Positions 62,680 to 64,000 of a DNA stretch of 64,000 bases are shown piece by piece. The stretch covers positions 870,563-934,562 of the forward strand of contig NC_009635.1 of the NCBI RefSeq assembly GCF_000017185.1, read 5' to 3'. The position numbers were made by a program, and so were the translations under genes. The stretch comes from Methanococcus aeolicus Nankai-3 (GTDB taxonomy: Archaea; AGJL01; Methanococci; Methanococcales; Methanococcaceae). The notes below the pieces were generated by a model. The model saw only the letters and a list, made by a program, of their open reading frames with translations, made no database searches and had not been told where the DNA came from. How positions within the stretch are numbered: the stretch's first letter is position 1; the number at the start of each line of letters is the position of its first letter.

Positions 62680-63546
62680 TTATAACAACCCATACTCTTT
62701 TAGTGCTGTTTCTAATTTAAATTTATTTTCTTCTTCCATTTTACATAATGGAAGTCGTAAATCACCAGCAGGCATATTTAATAAATTCATTGCGGTTTTT
62801 ATTGGCACAGGATTAGTTTCAATAAATAAGGACTTCATAAGATTAAATAATTTATAATGTATTTCACGAGCCTCTTTAAATTTGCCTTCATTAGCATAAT
62901 TTACCATTTGGACAAATTCATTTGGAACTATGTTGGCAACAACACTAATAACCCCATTACCTCCGAGAGATATTACGGGCAAGGTTAATTCATCATTTCC
63001 AGAAAGCACAGATATATCACATGAATTTATAACATCCGATATATGGGATAAATCTGGATTTGCTTCTTTAACAGTTGTAATGTTGCTGTATTCCTCATAT
63101 AGATATTTTATAGTTTCAGGTTGGAGATTTACAGCTGTTCTAGAAGGAACATTATATAATACTATCGGAATATTTATTGATTCCGCTATTTTAGAGAAAT
63201 GCTGTTTTAATCCTTCCTGGGTGGGTTTATTATAGTAAGGAGTTATTAATAGCACAGAATCAGCACCAACATCTTCCGCAAATTGAGAAAGTGCAATCGC
63301 CTCTTCTGTTGAGTTTGAACCAGCACCAGCTATAACATCCACCTTTCCATCACATACACTAACGGATTTTTCAATAATCTTTTTGTGTTCATCATGGGAT
63401 AAAGTAGGAGATTCGCCAGTTGTTCCAACTGATACTATGCCATTAACTCCATTATCGATTAAAAAGTTTATGTTTTGTTCTAAACCTTCGTAATCTACTC
63501 CCCCATTTTTAAATGGAGTAATAATTGCAGGAAACACTCCTTGCAT
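62680..63546 (-). CDS. dapA: 4-hydroxy-tetrahydrodipicolinate synthase
   Basis: 288 residues, standard length. GTTGESPTLSHDEH (about 42-55), PYYNKPTQEGLKQHF (about 103-117), catalytic Tyr in VLYNVPSRTAVNL (about 131-143), and Lys in TVKEANPDLSHI (about 158-169). First committed step of lysine synthesis. It is followed upstream on the minus strand by eS17 and chorismate mutase, an order also recalled from M. jannaschii. The start has GGTGATTTT. Confidence 0.94.
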   Translation of the reverse strand: MQGVFPAIITPFKNGGVDYEGLEQNINFLIDNGVNGIVSVGTTGESPTLSHDEHKKIIEKSVSVCDGKVDVIAGAGSNSTEEAIALSQFAEDVGADSVLLITPYYNKPTQEGLKQHFSKIAESINIPIVLYNVPSRTAVNLQPETIKYLYEEYSNITTVKEANPDLSHISDVINSCDISVLSGNDELTLPVISLGGNGVISVVANIVPNEFVQMVNYANEGKFKEAREIHYKLFNLMKSLFIETNPVPIKTAMNLLNMPAGDLRLPLCKMEEENKFKLETALKEYGLL

Positions 63547-63582
63547 AAAATCACCAATTAAGACATATACCTACCATACTGA

Positions 63583-63774
63583 TTATGCATCGACTTTTTT
63601 CATTTTTTTAGTTACATATCCTGCAACCCTATTTCTAAGTCTTTTGGTAGCTATCTCTGCAACCTCATCTATAACTTTTTTGTTTGTTTCAAAATCTGTG
63701 GTTAATCTGTCTTCATATTTTTCTACAAGGTCTTCCCCTGCTCTTTTAATAAATGTTTGTCTAATTCTTCCCAA
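63583..63774 (-). CDS. rps17e: Ribosomal protein eS17
   Basis: 63 residues starting GRIRQTFIKRAGEDLVEKYEDRLTTDFETNK, the eS17 family pattern, and ending in a basic NRVAGYVTKKMKK stretch. The small-subunit protein is found in archaea and eukaryotes. The start has AGGTGATAACTT. A GGAGCTCC lies 15 bp upstream. Confidence 0.95.
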   Translation of the reverse strand: MGRIRQTFIKRAGEDLVEKYEDRLTTDFETNKKVIDEVAEIATKRLRNRVAGYVTKKMKKVDA

Positions 63775-63886
63775 GTTATCACCTGTATAGGAGCTCCTAT
63801 TTATTTATTATATAATATATTTACATATTTGTGTTTTATTCAATTTACCGAAAATATATTAACCAACCATATATTGCAATCATTAT

Positions 63887-64000
63887 TTAAATATTTTTCT
63901 TTTCACATGCCTTTTTTTGAAGTTCTTTGCTATGCTCCATCAATAAAGTCAATATTTCCAAAGACAAATTTGAGTCAAAATCATATTTATTGCATAATGA
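63887..64000 (-). CDS. aroQ: Chorismate mutase, C-terminal fragment
   Basis: The last 37 residues (SLCNKYDFDSNLSLEILTLL, then MEHSKELQKK...) resemble the C-terminal helix of the AroQ-type chorismate mutase adjacent to eS17 in M. jannaschii. It converts chorismate to prephenate for Phe/Tyr synthesis. The rest lies beyond the window's end. The match is from memory of a short tail, so moderate confidence. Confidence 0.6.
   Translation of the reverse strand, partial: SLCNKYDFDSNLSLEILTLLMEHSKELQKKACEKKNI

Overview
The window is AT-rich DNA (roughly 30% GC by eye) from a methanogenic archaeon, most likely a mesophilic Methanococcus (Methanococcales). The evidence is the gene content: methyl-coenzyme M reductase component A2 (AtwA), a YcaO tail of the McrA-thioamidation type, the DUF1890/DUF1894 pair, archaeosine transglycosylase, the archaeal primase small subunit, aIF5B, diphthamide synthase, a KEOPS subunit, eS17 and eL41. 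Ribosome binding sites are of the GGTGAT type, complementary to a methanogen 16S 3' end. The order dapA / eS17 / chorismate mutase recalls Methanocaldococcus jannaschii. The species is not proven; M. aeolicus is my guess.

Layout. 0-8 kb: YcaO tail, DUF354 protein, ornithine cyclodeaminase-like enzyme, DUF2100-like and PRC-barrel proteins, aspartate dehydrogenase, 2-isopropylmalate synthase and a NifX-like protein. 8-12.7 kb (minus strand): a four-gene cluster of pilin-like and DUF2341 surface proteins. 12.9-28 kb: housekeeping (TusA/DsrE sulfur carriers, rRNA methyltransferase, AtwA, AGOG glycosylase, FmdE-like, CobA, Cgi121, HisD, DNA ligase, Lrp-type regulator divergent from a ferredoxin, GuaAA, Map, DRG-type GTPase). 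28-40 kb: CxC-type ArsR, MobB with an Fe-S-like tail, CbiE, small membrane proteins, a nucleotidyltransferase, TgtA, a pilin, DUF1894/1890, PriS, BioD, a SLC13 transporter and a DUF362 ferredoxin. 41-47.4 kb: a frameshifted DUF483 gene, then a co-oriented membrane/secreted cluster (NapH-like polyferredoxin, winged-helix regulator, small membrane protein, repeat-bearing CPYG secreted protein, DUF2202 ferritin-like lipoprotein, two CWB2-like secreted proteins with Met/His-rich tails). This cluster is the best candidate for an undescribed system, probably envelope metal or redox handling. 47.7-64 kb: AIR-synthase relative, NAC, HypD, Ca-type P-ATPase, CBS-ParB, DUF504, RCK-DHH fusion, aIF5B, CYTH, HTH-ACT, MoaC, Dph2, eL41 (apparently with an AUA start), GatC, DapA, eS17 and a chorismate mutase tail.

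Between the genes the DNA is strikingly patterned. (i) The 8-bp palindrome GGAGCTCC occurs about 54 times where about 0.1 would be expected, inside genes and between them, like cyanobacterial HIP1. (ii) There are two families of roughly 60-230 bp MITE-like elements with TATAGT...ACTATA termini. (iii) Variable 'hairpin cassettes' (8-10 bp stems, 3-4 nt loops) lie inside or beside family A elements. No tRNA or rRNA gene, CRISPR array, transposase or prophage was seen. All functional calls come from reading sequence and recalled family knowledge; no database search was run.
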